Below, piece by piece: positions 1-9,574 of a stretch of 64,000 nucleotides of DNA. The position numbers and the translations under genes were made by a program. This stretch comes from Sutcliffiella horikoshii (GTDB taxonomy: Bacteria > Bacillota > Bacilli > Bacillales > Bacillaceae_I), in assembly GCF_008180725.1 (NCBI RefSeq), contig NZ_VTEV01000008.1, positions 104,151 through 168,150 of the forward strand. Reading direction: 5' to 3'. The notes under the pieces were generated by a model. That model was given only the letters and a program-made list of their open reading frames with translations, was not told the origin of the DNA and made no database searches. The stretch's first letter is position 1, and every line of letters begins with the position of its first letter.

Positions 1-605
1 TCAGTGATATTGCCCTTCAAGGATTTTCAGAAAACTTGCTTACTAGAAGTGATGGATTGATATTTCTATTGATTTTCACTGTGTTTATGTATTATATTTT
101 TGAAGTTGCAAGAAACAATCGTGATAAAATTCCTGTGGAAGAAACTTCTGAGAAGCCGACCTGGGGTAAGAATATCTTCCGAACTGTCATTGGACTTGCT
201 GCCATCATATTCGGTGGAGAATTAGTTGTAAGAAATAGTACGGAAATTGCTGTATCATTAGGTATGAGTGAAACGCTTGTAGGATTGACTATCGTAGCAA
301 TCGGAACTTCTCTGCCAGAACTTGTTACATCGATTATGGCAGCGATCAAGAAACAAAGTGAAATTGCCCTTGGGAATATCGTAGGAAGTAATATTTTTAA
401 TATATTATTCGTATTGGGAACTTCTTCACTAATAACTCCGCTTCCCGTTAACAGCAAAATATTTGTTGATATCGGTCTTTTAGTAGTGTTAACGGTGATT
501 CTCTTGGTATTTTCAAGAACAAATTTCCGGATTGGGAAAATAGAAGGAACCTTTTTGGCTATAGCTTACGTCATATATTTAGTGTTTATTATTATAAGAA
601 ATTGA
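1..605 (+). CDS. CaCA-family calcium/cation antiporter, C-terminal part (5' end outside window)
   Basis: The frame is open from base 3 and reads through a TTG at 36, so this is the last ~200 residues of a longer protein rather than a gene starting at 36. It is hydrophobic throughout with about five or six membrane segments. The second alpha-repeat of the CaCA superfamily is visible as GTSLPELVTS followed by LGNIVGSNIFNILFVLG, which forms half of the ion-binding site in Na+/Ca2+ and Ca2+/H+ antiporters. The first alpha-repeat should lie upstream of the window. The ion cannot be told from sequence. It ends 12 bp before uppP and is probably co-transcribed with it. Confidence 0.85.
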   Translation, partial: SDIALQGFSENLLTRSDGLIFLLIFTVFMYYIFEVARNNRDKIPVEETSEKPTWGKNIFRTVIGLAAIIFGGELVVRNSTEIAVSLGMSETLVGLTIVAIGTSLPELVTSIMAAIKKQSEIALGNIVGSNIFNILFVLGTSSLITPLPVNSKIFVDIGLLVVLTVILLVFSRTNFRIGKIEGTFLAIAYVIYLVFIIIRN

Positions 606-617
606 GGTTTAAATGGT

Positions 618-1430
618 ATGGAAGAATTTTTGGTTTTATTGAAGTACATATTCCTTGGAATCTTTCAAGGAATTACTGAGCCTATTCCCGTCTCTTCAAG
701 TGGCCATGTAATGATTTTACAAAATCTTATGGGGATGGAATTGGAAGGCTTAACATTTGAAATTGTTGTTAATGCAGCATCCTTGATTGCTATTCTAATT
801 ATTTATCGTGAATCAATAGCAAGGCTCTTCTTTGGTGCGTTGAGATTCGTGGCCAAAAAAGACAAAGAAGATAAAGCTGACTTTATGTTTGTCATCTACC
901 TGATCATAGCTACTATCCCAGCAGGAGTGATTGGTGTTGTTTTTGGTGATGTCATATCAGATGCATTAGAAAATATTAAAGTCATCGGTATTACGTTGAT
1001 TTTGACAGGGATTGCACTTTGGCTAATTCGTAACCTCCGAGGCAGGAAGAATGATGCGGAACTTTCCTTCAAGGACGCTACCATTGTTGGTTTTGCACAG
1101 GCAGTTGCCTTGATACCTGGTATAAGTCGTTCGGGAGCAACAATTGTTGCTGCAATGGCTCGTGGAATGAAACAGGAGACAGCATTGAAATTTTCTTTCT
1201 TGCTTTTTATCCCTGTTAGTGTGGGGAGTATCCTGTTAGCAATAAAAGATATTTTGGGAATGGATAATGTTAATGAAATTCTTTTACCTTACTCCTTGGC
1301 ATTTATTGCTTCTCTTATAGCTTCATATTTCTCTTTAAAATGGTTTATGGGAATAATGGCCAGAGGTAATTTAATTTATTTCTCGATCTATTGTTTTATT
1401 GTCGGAACGTTAGTAGTGCTCTTTTTATAA
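618..1430 (+). CDS. uppP: Undecaprenyl-diphosphatase UppP/BacA (first of two copies)
   Basis: This is a 270-residue membrane protein of normal family length. UppP removes the terminal phosphate from undecaprenyl diphosphate to regenerate the lipid carrier for cell-wall synthesis. Both catalytic signatures are present: [14 protein letters not shown] near residue 18, with the glutamate of the E-rich motif and the histidine, and PGISRSGAT near residue 165. The first motif has Pro where most homologues have Phe (TEPIP instead of TEFLP), and SSSGH instead of SSTGH, so it belongs to a different subgroup from the copy at 12524. It lies 12 bp after the antiporter gene and is followed by a terminator. 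Confidence 0.92.
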   Translation: MEEFLVLLKYIFLGIFQGITEPIPVSSSGHVMILQNLMGMELEGLTFEIVVNAASLIAILIIYRESIARLFFGALRFVAKKDKEDKADFMFVIYLIIATIPAGVIGVVFGDVISDALENIKVIGITLILTGIALWLIRNLRGRKNDAELSFKDATIVGFAQAVALIPGISRSGATIVAAMARGMKQETALKFSFLLFIPVSVGSILLAIKDILGMDNVNEILLPYSLAFIASLIASYFSLKWFMGIMARGNLIYFSIYCFIVGTLVVLFL

Positions 1431-1441
1431 TGCTTTTTACA

Positions 1442-1469
1442 AAACATCACTTTCGAGTGGTGTTTTTTT
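1442..1469 (+). terminator. Rho-independent terminator after uppP
   Basis: An 8-bp stem ACATCACT / AGTGGTGT with one G-U pair closes on a TTCG tetraloop and is followed by seven T residues. It starts 12 bp after the uppP stop. Confidence 0.9.
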
Positions 1470-1585
1470 ATGTTTAGGAAAATTAAATTGAATGGTGGAC
1501 TAGTCGTCAAAGGTAATTCTTAATCGTCTGGATGAGGTTGTGAGTGACGAAGAAAAAGGAAGAGGAAGGATATCATGGTCATCAT

Positions 1586-2261
1586 GAAGACCTGTGTGAC
1601 GAGGAAAAGGTTGTAGAGAGGTCCTCATCGCCGATATGAAGACCTCAGTGACGAGGAAAAGGTTGGAGAGAAGTCCTCATCGCCGATATGAAGACCTGCG
1701 TGACGAGGATAAAGTTGAAGAGAGGTCCCCATCGTCAATATGAAGACCTGTGTGACGAGGAAAAGGTTGAAGAGAGGTCCTCATCGTCAATATGAAGACC
1801 TGTGTGACGAGAAAAAAGTTGAAGAGAGGTCCTCAACGCCGATATGAAGACCTGTGTGACGAGGATAAAGTTGAAGAGAGGCCCTCATCGCCGATATGAA
1901 GACCTCAGTGACGAGGAAAAGGTTGTAGAGAGGTCCTCATCACCGATATGAAGACCTCAATGACGAGGAAAAGGTTGAAGAGAGGTCCTCAACGCCGATA
2001 TGAAGACCTGCGTGACGAGGATAAAGTTGAAGAGAGGTCCTCATCGTCGATATGAAGACCTGCGTGACGAGGAAAAGGTTGAAGAGAAGTCCTCATTGCC
2101 GATATGAAGACCTCAATGACGAGGAAAAGGTTGAAGAGAGGTCCTCATCGCCGATATGAAGACCTCAATGACGAGGAAAAGGTTGGAGAGAAGTCCTCAT
2201 CGCCGATATGAAGACCTCAGTGATGAGGAAAAGGTTGTAGAGAGGTCCTTATCGTTAATAT
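1586..2261. repeat. Tandem array: 13 units of a 52-bp repeat
   Basis: The motif GAAGACCT starts at 1586, 1638, 1690, 1742, 1794, 1846, 1898, 1950, 2002, 2054, 2106, 2158 and 2210, always exactly 52 bp apart. A decayed unit covers about 1534-1585. Units differ at a few positions (GACCTCAGTGACGAGG versus GACCTGTGTGACGAGG, GAGGTCC versus GAAGTCC). Across each unit junction GAGGTCCTCAT can pair with ATGAAGACCTC, an 11-bp stem with one mismatch and a 7-nt loop. Because 52 is not a multiple of 3 and stops occur in all frames, the array is not coding. A shorter array of the same unit lies at 63567. Confidence 0.95.
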
Positions 2262-2354
2262 GCAGCAGACCCTTTTGACCATGAAAATTTTATCAAAATG
2301 GTCAAGGAGGAAGCACTAAGGCAAGTCCTGCCAATGTTTCAAAACTTCTTTTAA
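2262..2354 (+). pseudogene. 3' remnant of an unidentified coding sequence
   Basis: After the tandem array a 30-codon stretch reads AADPFDHENFIKMVKEEALR and then QVLPMFQNFF before TAA, with normal codon use. There is no start codon, the frame is closed upstream by TAA at 2256, and a terminator follows directly. This looks like the C-terminal end of a gene whose front part was lost or replaced by the repeat array. I do not recognise the family. It could also be a chance open frame, but the terminator placed just after its stop argues for a real gene end. Confidence 0.4.
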
Positions 2355-2363
2355 CCCAAAGAA

Positions 2364-2396
2364 AGGCCGGGCGTTTTTGCCCGGTTTTGATTTTTC
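2364..2396 (+). terminator. Rho-independent terminator
   Basis: The stem CCGGGC / GCCCGG with a GTTTTT loop is followed by TTTTGATTTTT. It lies directly after the coding remnant at 2262-2354. Confidence 0.85.
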
Positions 2397-2415
2397 TTAT
2401 TGCATATTATTAAAA

Positions 2416-2453
2416 TGTTACATATATATATGTTATAATGGAGTTATGTAACA
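2416..2453 (+). promoter_or_regulatory. Promoter with palindromic operator for the recombinase gene
   Basis: TATAAT at 2434-2439 is a consensus -10 box with a poor -35 (TTAAAA near 2410). It is bracketed by a perfect 9-bp inverted repeat, TGTTACATA at 2416-2424 and TATGTAACA at 2445-2453, so a dimeric repressor could cover the -10 and start site. No dedicated repressor gene is adjacent. Confidence 0.5.
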
Positions 2454-2470
2454 TTAAGGAGGAGAATCAT

Positions 2471-3019
2471 ATGGAATATGTTGAGGCTTTAAAAGATCGC
2501 AAATTCATCCTTGAAATTAAAGCATATTTAAAAAACTACTCCTTAAGAGATTACTTGTTTTTTGTAATGGGCATTAATATGGGTCTAAGAATCAGTGAAC
2601 TTCTACATGTTAAAGTAGAAAATGTGATACAGGATGGAAAAGTTAATGACTATTATCTATTGGAAAATGGGCACATAATTTATTTAAATAAACATGTTAA
2701 ACAAGCGATAGGGGATTATCTACACAAAAGAAACCTTGAGCCAGAGGATTACCTATTTAAATCCCAAAAGTGTAGCTCACCAATTACAAGGCAACAAGCA
2801 TATCGCATCATTAATAAAGCAGCGAAAGAAGTAGGTGTTCCTGGTAAAGTGGGTACACATACTTTGCGCAAAACCTTCGGCTACCATGCATATAGAAGCG
2901 GTGTTGCTGTTTCTCTTCTCCAAAAACATTTTAACCACACTTCACCTTCTGAAACACTCCGTTATCTGGGAATAGATAAGCGTGAGAAATTATCTGTAAG
3001 AATTGATGTCAACTTATAA
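2471..3019 (+). CDS. Short tyrosine-type site-specific recombinase/integrase
   Basis: The protein is about 182 residues from the ATG at 2471, chosen because AAGGAGGA precedes it by 7 bp; an upstream in-frame ATG at 2438 lies inside the -10 box. It contains only the catalytic domain of the lambda-integrase family: the first Arg in GINMGLRISELL, the HxxR box in THTLRKTFG, a His in LQKHFNH, and the probable nucleophile Tyr in ETLRYLGI. The N-terminal SAM-like core-binding domain is absent. Such stand-alone domains are common in Bacillaceae. No attachment sites or phage genes were found next to it, so its DNA target is unknown. Confidence 0.85.
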   Translation: MEYVEALKDRKFILEIKAYLKNYSLRDYLFFVMGINMGLRISELLHVKVENVIQDGKVNDYYLLENGHIIYLNKHVKQAIGDYLHKRNLEPEDYLFKSQKCSSPITRQQAYRIINKAAKEVGVPGKVGTHTLRKTFGYHAYRSGVAVSLLQKHFNHTSPSETLRYLGIDKREKLSVRIDVNL

Positions 3020-3031
3020 AGGGGGAATTAG

Positions 3032-4567
3032 ATGGGACAAGGTGCATTTAATGTAGATTATTTTATTTTGCTTACAGCATTTCTTCTAATTGTCGGAGTT
3101 ATAACAACCAAATTCTCTTCAAAACTGGGTGTTCCAGCCCTTGTATTGTTCATCATTGTTGGGATGATGGCAGGGAGTGATGGACTTGGTTTTATCTATT
3201 TTGATAATGTAAAATATGCGCAATTAATTGGTATCTTTGCGCTCGTCATTATCCTATTTGAAGGTGGTTTGCAAACAAAATGGGGGACGGTACGGAAAGT
3301 GATTAAGCCATCCTTATCATTAGCCACTTTTGGAGTGATTTTGACTTCTGCACTTGTGGCAGCATCTGCTAAGCTTATCCTCGATGTGTCTTGGTTAGAA
3401 GCATTCCTATTTGGAGCTATCGTTGGATCTACAGATGCAGCTGCGGTATTTGCAGTTCTAAAAGGGCAAAACATTAAAGCACGTATGGGAGCAACTCTTG
3501 AAGCTGAGTCCGGTACGAATGATCCGATGGCAGTGTTTTTGACATTATCCTTTATTGAATTGCTTACTGCCTCAAATCCTAGCTACATAGGTTTTATCGG
3601 AAGCTTCTTTTGGCAGATGGGAATTGGTTTATTATTGGGGTTAGGACTTGGCAAGCTCGCTTCTTATTCCATTAATAAGATAAATCTCGATTCTTCTGGA
3701 TTATATCCTGTCTTTGCCATGGCATTCGCGCTTTTAACTTATAGTATCGCAGCGCTGATAGGAGCGAGTGGACTATTAGCGGTGTATGTGGCAGCATTGA
3801 TCATAGGGAACAATGAACTAACCTATCGACAGTCGATTTTCCGCTTCAATGAAGGGTTTGCATGGATGATGCAAATTCTAATGTTTATCATATTGGGACT
3901 ATTGGTCTTCCCTGGGCAATTGTTCCAGTGGGACATTATGCTTAAAGGCTTGTTATTATCGGTAATTTTAATAGTAGTAGCCAGACCTATAGCGGTATTC
4001 CTTTCAACAATAGGAATGAATTTCAGTATCAAAGAAAAAGTGTTTCTATCATGGGCGGGTCTGCGTGGTGCCGTACCAATCGTTCTCGCTACCTTTCCGA
4101 TGATTGCTGGCATTCCAAATGCTCAACTATTTTTTAATGTCGTATTCTTCGTCGTCTTAACCTCTACTCTAGTTCAAGGATCAACCATTACGATGCTTGC
4201 AAAAAAACTAGATTTAACAGGACCTAAGAAAATTGCACCTATTCATTCTTTAGAGTTGGTTTCCATCGGTAAAGCAAATGCGGAGATTATTGAGTTCCAA
4301 GTGGAAAAGGATCTCGATTTGGTCGGAAAGACACTTGCTGAACTGGAATTTCCAGATAAAACGCTTATCAATGCCATCATTAGAGCGGGAAACCTTGTGA
4401 CCCCATCAGGTGATACGGTTATTAGAGATAAGGATTTCATGTATATTCTTACAGCTAGACAAAGTAAACTTGCTTTAGAAGATTTCCTCAAAAAGAAGAA
4501 AGCAGTCGAAACAGATGCAGAGAAGGAAGAGTTAAGCGAAAAAGAAGAAGTAAAAGAAACCGTTTAA
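3032..4567 (+). CDS. K+/H+ (or Na+/H+) antiporter of the CvrA/NhaP2 type
   Basis: A 511-residue CPA1-family transporter with about 12 membrane segments in the first ~390 residues, including VGSTDAAAVFAVL and ESGTNDPMAVFLTL, the Asp-containing helices that carry protons and cations in this superfamily. The C-terminal third (about residues 400-490) resembles a TrkA-C/RCK-C regulatory domain and ends in a very charged Lys/Glu tail. That arrangement is typical of NhaP2/CvrA potassium/proton antiporters that act in osmotic and pH balance at the cell membrane. The ribosome site AAGGGGGAATT is well placed. It starts 12 bp after the recombinase stop, possibly by read-through. Confidence 0.85.
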   Translation: MGQGAFNVDYFILLTAFLLIVGVITTKFSSKLGVPALVLFIIVGMMAGSDGLGFIYFDNVKYAQLIGIFALVIILFEGGLQTKWGTVRKVIKPSLSLATFGVILTSALVAASAKLILDVSWLEAFLFGAIVGSTDAAAVFAVLKGQNIKARMGATLEAESGTNDPMAVFLTLSFIELLTASNPSYIGFIGSFFWQMGIGLLLGLGLGKLASYSINKINLDSSGLYPVFAMAFALLTYSIAALIGASGLLAVYVAALIIGNNELTYRQSIFRFNEGFAWMMQILMFIILGLLVFPGQLFQWDIMLKGLLLSVILIVVARPIAVFLSTIGMNFSIKEKVFLSWAGLRGAVPIVLATFPMIAGIPNAQLFFNVVFFVVLTSTLVQGSTITMLAKKLDLTGPKKIAPIHSLELVSIGKANAEIIEFQVEKDLDLVGKTLAELEFPDKTLINAIIRAGNLVTPSGDTVIRDKDFMYILTARQSKLALEDFLKKKKAVETDAEKEELSEKEEVKETV

Positions 4568-4602
4568 AAACTAGGATAGCCTAATGGTTATCCTAGTTTT
4601 TA
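4568..4602. terminator. Terminator shared by convergent genes
   Basis: The stem AAACTAGGATA / TATCCTAGTTT with a ~10-nt loop has T residues on the plus side and A residues before it, so it can serve both the antiporter gene and the minus-strand gene ending at 4604. Confidence 0.85.
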
Positions 4603-4603
4603 T

Positions 4604-5160
4604 TTAGTCTATATTTAAAATGGATCGACAAATTTCTTCGGTAATTACTTTTAAAATGTAAGCAATCAAGATATATAACGGAACGGAAATATAAAAACTC
4701 CAGTGAAAAGGGATGTATAGTCCCAGTTTTTCAGCGACTGGTTCTGCTATGAAAGATGCTCCAACTGCCAAAGCGATGTTTGCATATAAAAATCCCTTCC
4801 CATTTTGAAAGTATTGATAAAGGAGCATATACGTAATGGGGATGAGACAATAATCAAATATATACGACTTAGGTAAAAAGGGACTTAGATTGTATGTGTA
4901 TCCCCATAACCCAAGCTCATAACCCAAGCCATCCAGGTTAGAGGCTACAATAATCCAAAACAGTCCATATATGGTGATTCTGGGGAGATGCTTAGATTTT
5001 TTTAGTTTCCAGAATAATGTCCATAAAATAATAAAGATAGCAACCATCGTCCACCATCGCCAAGAGAACACTACATGTTCAAGCCAGAAATTCACATGGG
5101 CTTGGACTGAAGATTGATTTTTATTAAAGATTTCTATGTACTGTTGCTTGATAGACATAA
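4604..5160 (-). CDS. CBO0543-type integral membrane protein of unknown function
   Basis: About 184 residues from the ATG at 5160; an in-frame TTG at 5176 is possible but the better ribosome site (AGTAGG, 7 bp) serves the ATG. Five or six membrane segments follow a soluble ~30-residue N-terminus. The Trp/Tyr-rich pattern around LWGYTYNLSPFLPKSYIFDY matches proteins usually annotated as the CBO0543 family in Bacilli. No catalytic motif is visible and no function is established. It is transcribed alone, convergent with the antiporter gene. Confidence 0.6.
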
Positions 5161-5236
5161 ATAAGCCTACTCTCAAAGTAAAGGATAAAGATAGTTTTTC
5201 TATTTAAATAAAAATGATACACGAAGTACTAAAATG

Positions 5237-5269
5237 AACAAGAACCGGGAATAGTTCCCGGTTCTTGTT
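5237..5269 (-). terminator. Terminator of the purine permease gene
   Basis: A perfect 15-bp stem, AACAAGAACCGGGAA with its complement and a 3-nt loop, lies 11 bp after the permease stop. A modest T-rich tail follows on the minus strand. Confidence 0.8.
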
Positions 5270-5279
5270 ACACTTTCAC

Positions 5280-6809
5280 TTATGACGCTACTTTCTGATT
5301 AACGGAAATTTTGTTCTGAGCATTTGTTACCATGCTTGAAGAACGTTGGTACGAACAATAAACAAGAAATACTGCAATTAACACATAACCTATAGCAAAA
5401 TCCGGTGCTGCGTTCAAAGCAAGCTTTGGTGCATGCATGAACCCGACGAAAGATAAGAAGGCACCAATCAAAGCGAAATAGGAGGCGCGACGGTAATTTT
5501 GATCAATAATATAGACGGTAATAGCACCGAGCACAATCGCAGTAAACATGGCTCCTTGGCCAAGAGGAACAATACCTTCTGAAATACCGGAAACAACTTC
5601 ACCTGCACTGTTATTAAAACGTGTCATTACATAATTAGCGAAATAAGGAAGCATGGCTATTGCAACTGCTGGAAAATATTTTTTGTCATTGGATCCAAAA
5701 GCTGTTGCCACCATGGAAATTCCGACAAATACTAGTATTGGTGCTACTGCAGCAAGCGGTATAATCGCTGCAAGGGCGGCAATAACTCCTGTCATGGCAG
5801 CAAGGCCGAAGACAATTGCATTCAGTATGCTATATCCTCTACCTGCACCCATCCATTTAGAACCTACTGTTGCAATGTAAACAGTAGTAGGGAAGAGTCC
5901 GCCAAAAATAGCCCCAAGCATTGTTCCAACTCCATCCACAGCTTGACATTCACGAACATCATAAGAATCTCCCTCTGCTGCCATAGCATCCACGTTATTC
6001 ATCGTTTCAATGGCATTGTATAACGTAATAGGGAGGATGATTGCTAATAGACCAATAAGTGCCCCAAACAGATAGGTCATCCCCTCAAAAGCCGCAAAAG
6101 ATGGCAATATTGGATAAAATCCAATGTTATTTAATCCATCTGCTATTTGAGATGGAGATTGATAGCCTAATGTGAAAGCTAGAACAGTACCTATAATAAC
6201 AGCAAACAGGGAAGCAGGGATTCTGAAAGGCATGACCATTTTTCCTACAACCCCAGCAATAATAATTACTAAAGCAACTAACCCTACAACCGGGATGGAG
6301 AAAGTATTGAAAAGCATCTCCCCTGCAATAAAGGTAAGGGCAACACCAGCTAAAGCTCCAAGCATAGCAGCACGTGGCAAATGATTTCTTACCCAGTTTC
6401 CTGTAAAGCTTACTAGAGTCTCGATTAACCCGCTTAAAAACGCAGCAGCTACAGCAATTTTCCACGCAAGTTCGGGGTTACCTGTTAGGGCATTAGCAGG
6501 AGCTAATACTCCAAATAGAAAAACGAACATAACCGGGGTACTTATCCCATAAGAGAGGGCGGTCACATCTGTCCTTCCCTCTTTTTGTGCAAGGCGCTTA
6601 GCCATGAATGCATAGTATAGATTCCCGACCATAACAGCAACTGCCGCACCAGGGATAACTTTACCAAATACGATGCTTGTAGGAAAACCCATACCAAGCA
6701 TGGTTACGGCAATGATGACGAAATTTGCCAAGTTGTTTTGAAAAAGGGCGAAGAATGCATCTGTATCTTCTTTTTTATACCATGGATAATGTATTGTAGT
6801 AGTTTTCAT
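5280..6809 (-). CDS. NCS2-type nucleobase permease, probably for xanthine/guanine/hypoxanthine
   Basis: A 509-residue protein with at least 12 membrane segments, similar to the nucleobase-ascorbate (NCS2) transporters. GAAVAVMVGNLYYAFMAKRL near the N-terminus and the segment with NNVDAMAAEGDSYDVRECQA near the middle belong to the variant annotated as xanthine/uracil/vitamin C permease. It is not a close match to the classic 430-residue PbuX, so I give no symbol. It lies 18 bp after xpt under the same guanine-class riboswitch, which is the main reason to expect an oxopurine substrate. The ribosome site is TGGAGGTCATCCT before ATG. Confidence 0.82.
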   Translation of the reverse strand: MKTTTIHYPWYKKEDTDAFFALFQNNLANFVIIAVTMLGMGFPTSIVFGKVIPGAAVAVMVGNLYYAFMAKRLAQKEGRTDVTALSYGISTPVMFVFLFGVLAPANALTGNPELAWKIAVAAAFLSGLIETLVSFTGNWVRNHLPRAAMLGALAGVALTFIAGEMLFNTFSIPVVGLVALVIIIAGVVGKMVMPFRIPASLFAVIIGTVLAFTLGYQSPSQIADGLNNIGFYPILPSFAAFEGMTYLFGALIGLLAIILPITLYNAIETMNNVDAMAAEGDSYDVRECQAVDGVGTMLGAIFGGLFPTTVYIATVGSKWMGAGRGYSILNAIVFGLAAMTGVIAALAAIIPLAAVAPILVFVGISMVATAFGSNDKKYFPAVAIAMLPYFANYVMTRFNNSAGEVVSGISEGIVPLGQGAMFTAIVLGAITVYIIDQNYRRASYFALIGAFLSFVGFMHAPKLALNAAPDFAIGYVLIAVFLVYCSYQRSSSMVTNAQNKISVNQKVAS

Positions 6810-6827
6810 AGGATGACCTCCATAAGG

Positions 6828-7505
<678 letters not shown>

Positions 7506-7554
7506 GCAAATAATTGACTCAGGTTAAACCTAAGTATTGGAAAATTAAAGTATC

Positions 7555-7624
7555 ACTCATAGTCAAGCCATTTACGGTAGCTTGGTAGAAACTTGTAGGC
7601 CATATTCCCACTATTATACGAGTT
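7555..7624 (-). promoter_or_regulatory. Purine riboswitch, guanine class, upstream of xpt
   Basis: The minus strand shows the full purine aptamer: closing helix ACTC / GAGT, the conserved TATAAT start of J1/2, ATATGG, AAGTTTCTACC and CCGTAAA in the two loops and joining region, and TTGACTATGAGT at the end. In this family the specificity base is the pyrimidine in GA-Y-TATG: C means guanine/hypoxanthine/xanthine and T means adenine. Here it is C. Ligand binding should favour the downstream terminator and turn off xpt and the permease. Confidence 0.95.
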
Positions 7625-7743
7625 ATTTATTATATTGTTTGGTTTATGAAGTGATTATAAAGGAAAAAGTTCGCTTTGAAAAGGTTTTTTGTAGAAAAAC
7701 ACGAATGAAAATAAAAAAAAGTAAATGTAAATTCGGCAATAGT

Positions 7744-7775
7744 AAAATAACCAGGTTTATATACCCGGTTATTTT
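7744..7775 (-). terminator. Terminator of the small secreted protein gene
   Basis: AAAATAACCgGG / CCtGGTTATTTT forms a stem around ATATAAA 11 bp after the stop at 7786, followed by further A/T. Confidence 0.7.
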
Positions 7776-7785
7776 AGTGAACTAG

Positions 7786-8220
7786 CTATGATTTTTTAAT
7801 TGTCTCTTTCATCTTTTTCATTTCCGTGTAGATATCTTCTTTCTTTACATTTAACTCTTTCGCAATGTCCTTGAAGGATTGGCCATTTTCTTTCTTTGTC
7901 AAAATTTCTTTTAGATCCACTTTACCTAGTTTGGAAAGGATGGATGCTTTTACCAATGTGTGCAATTCCGCTCCGTTTTGAAGAAGCTTTTCAATTTCCG
8001 GCTGTTCTTTGTTTAAATAGTCAGAAAGGTAAGGAATCACTTTATCCTTGTTTTGTTCTAAGTATTCATTATATTTTTTCCAATGTCGATAGTGATCATT
8101 TCTGTATTCATTATGATGTCCGTGCGTTTCCTCAGGAGAAGCGATTACATTTGGAACAAAAATTGTGGATGCTGAAAATAGCAACAAGGATAAGATAGAT
8201 AAACTAAATAGTCTTTGCAT
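7786..8220 (-). CDS. Small secreted protein of unknown function
   Basis: 144 residues with a clear Sec signal peptide (hydrophobic FSLSILSLLLFSASTIFV, likely cut near VIASPEE). The mature part is charged: a His/Tyr-rich segment (HGHHNEYRNDHYRHWKKY) is followed by a helical region ending in KEILTKKENGQSFKDIAKEL, which looks like the helix-turn-helix-like repeat of small secreted Bacillus proteins with no known role. The His-rich patch might bind a metal, but this is only a guess. Ribosome site AGGAGGAAAAA lies before ATG. It is monocistronic. Confidence 0.7.
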   Translation of the reverse strand: MQRLFSLSILSLLLFSASTIFVPNVIASPEETHGHHNEYRNDHYRHWKKYNEYLEQNKDKVIPYLSDYLNKEQPEIEKLLQNGAELHTLVKASILSKLGKVDLKEILTKKENGQSFKDIAKELNVKKEDIYTEMKKMKETIKKS

Positions 8221-8438
8221 CTTTTTTCCTCCTTTATATATGTTTATTTTAATTTCTCCCCAAAAAAGAAAAATATTCCATTATAGATGATTATGAAAGT
8301 GGTCAACTGAAATTAGGAATGATTGAACAAAAACCAAATTTACTTTCCCAATAGTCTTTCATCACCGTTTACCTTAAAATGGAATTAGGGCTTTGGAACT
8401 ATATTTTGTTTGCAGTAATGGAACAGGAGGTAAAGATT

Positions 8439-9431
8439 TTGAAGAGAATTCTCTTGCTCATTTCATTGGCAAGTATGGTAGTGATCATTGCTTATTCGAT
8501 CTATGAATATACCCGTTTTACCATATTAAATTCTGAAAGAGGCATCACTGATTTTATCCAAGTACATTTGGGGGAGCCGGATAAAACACCCTTGCTATTG
8601 GAAACGTATCCGATTAAACATACAAAAAAAGTGGTTGCTACATTTGAACATAATGAAAATAAATTAGGAGCAGTCATTTTTCAAAAAGGTTTTTATGGGA
8701 AATTGAAACCTGAAAAAATAATGCTCGATCGTTCCTTTTATTCGGAAATTATAGATACGAAGAAAGGAACATGTATCCTGTTCATTGGAGAAAATAAACA
8801 AACTGCCATACAGACCATCGTAACGGATATCGTTAGCAGTGGGGAAAGAGTAAAGTTAGCTGTACCCCCACAAAAATATTTTTCCCAGATTAAGAAAATG
8901 GAAGATATCATAAAAATTGATACTGAACCTAACTACATTTACCGAACACTGAAAGAAGCTATTTCAGGTGCCGCTGATAATATGGAGGGGATGGAGTTGA
9001 TGTTTGTGGACGAAGAGCATCAATCCTTTCTGATTTATTCTGAAGAGGATTCTGTATTAAAAACGGTTCTAGGTGTTTATGATTATAATGATCATGGCTT
9101 TGAAGTAACTGGTTTGGAGAAACCCAACTTCTATACGATGAAAGAAGAAAAAGACTTCTGCTTTGAAGAAAAAAAAGTGAACGTAGACAAGATTGAGCAT
9201 ACATATATTCATGGGTTGGTACCACAACATGAAGATGTACAAAAAGTGGTGCTTGAAGTACAAAGGAAAGAGGAAGTAGTTTACCAAATTTCAAGCGATG
9301 TCGTCGCCAACCAATTTCTCCTGCATATATCTACACCAGAGCTTCTAGAAGCGGATGCAAAGGTCATAAAGAAATTTCATTTTTATAATAAAGAAGGAAA
9401 GTATATACGAACAGAATTAAAAGCTGGCTGA
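8439..9431 (+). CDS. Membrane-anchored extracytoplasmic protein of unknown function
   Basis: 330 residues from a TTG at 8439, which sits 8 bp after ACAGGAGG; the longer frame from 8379 lacks a ribosome site. One N-terminal membrane anchor (ILLLISLASMVVIIAYSIYE) is followed by a ~300-residue soluble domain rich in Glu and Lys that should face outward. No cysteines suggest a lipoprotein and no known catalytic motif is visible. I do not recognise the family. It is transcribed alone, with its terminator overlapping the stop codon. Confidence 0.65.
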   Translation: MKRILLLISLASMVVIIAYSIYEYTRFTILNSERGITDFIQVHLGEPDKTPLLLETYPIKHTKKVVATFEHNENKLGAVIFQKGFYGKLKPEKIMLDRSFYSEIIDTKKGTCILFIGENKQTAIQTIVTDIVSSGERVKLAVPPQKYFSQIKKMEDIIKIDTEPNYIYRTLKEAISGAADNMEGMELMFVDEEHQSFLIYSEEDSVLKTVLGVYDYNDHGFEVTGLEKPNFYTMKEEKDFCFEEKKVNVDKIEHTYIHGLVPQHEDVQKVVLEVQRKEEVVYQISSDVVANQFLLHISTPELLEADAKVIKKFHFYNKEGKYIRTELKAG

Positions 9432-9448
9432 ATCGCTGGCTTTTATTT
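9417..9448 (+). terminator. Terminator overlapping the stop of the preceding gene
   Basis: AAAAGCTGGC / GCTGGCTTTT, an imperfect stem with an internal mismatch and loop TGAATC, is followed by ATTTATT. It overlaps the TGA at 9429. Confidence 0.6.
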
Positions 9449-9574
9449 ATCATTTATTCTTATGTAGGAATTGTGTTGGTGATTGGTGAATTAGAGGGGA
9501 TTTACATATAAAGGGGAGAACATTGAGTATTATTTTAGACAAGACCGCTTAATGTTTCTCTCGCAGGAAGCGGC

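Noticed and set aside
1586..2261. CRISPR array
   Set aside because: Whole 52-bp units repeat; there are no unique spacers and no cas genes.
7582..7785. Plus-strand 67-codon ORF
   Set aside because: It runs antisense through the purine riboswitch and has no ribosome site.
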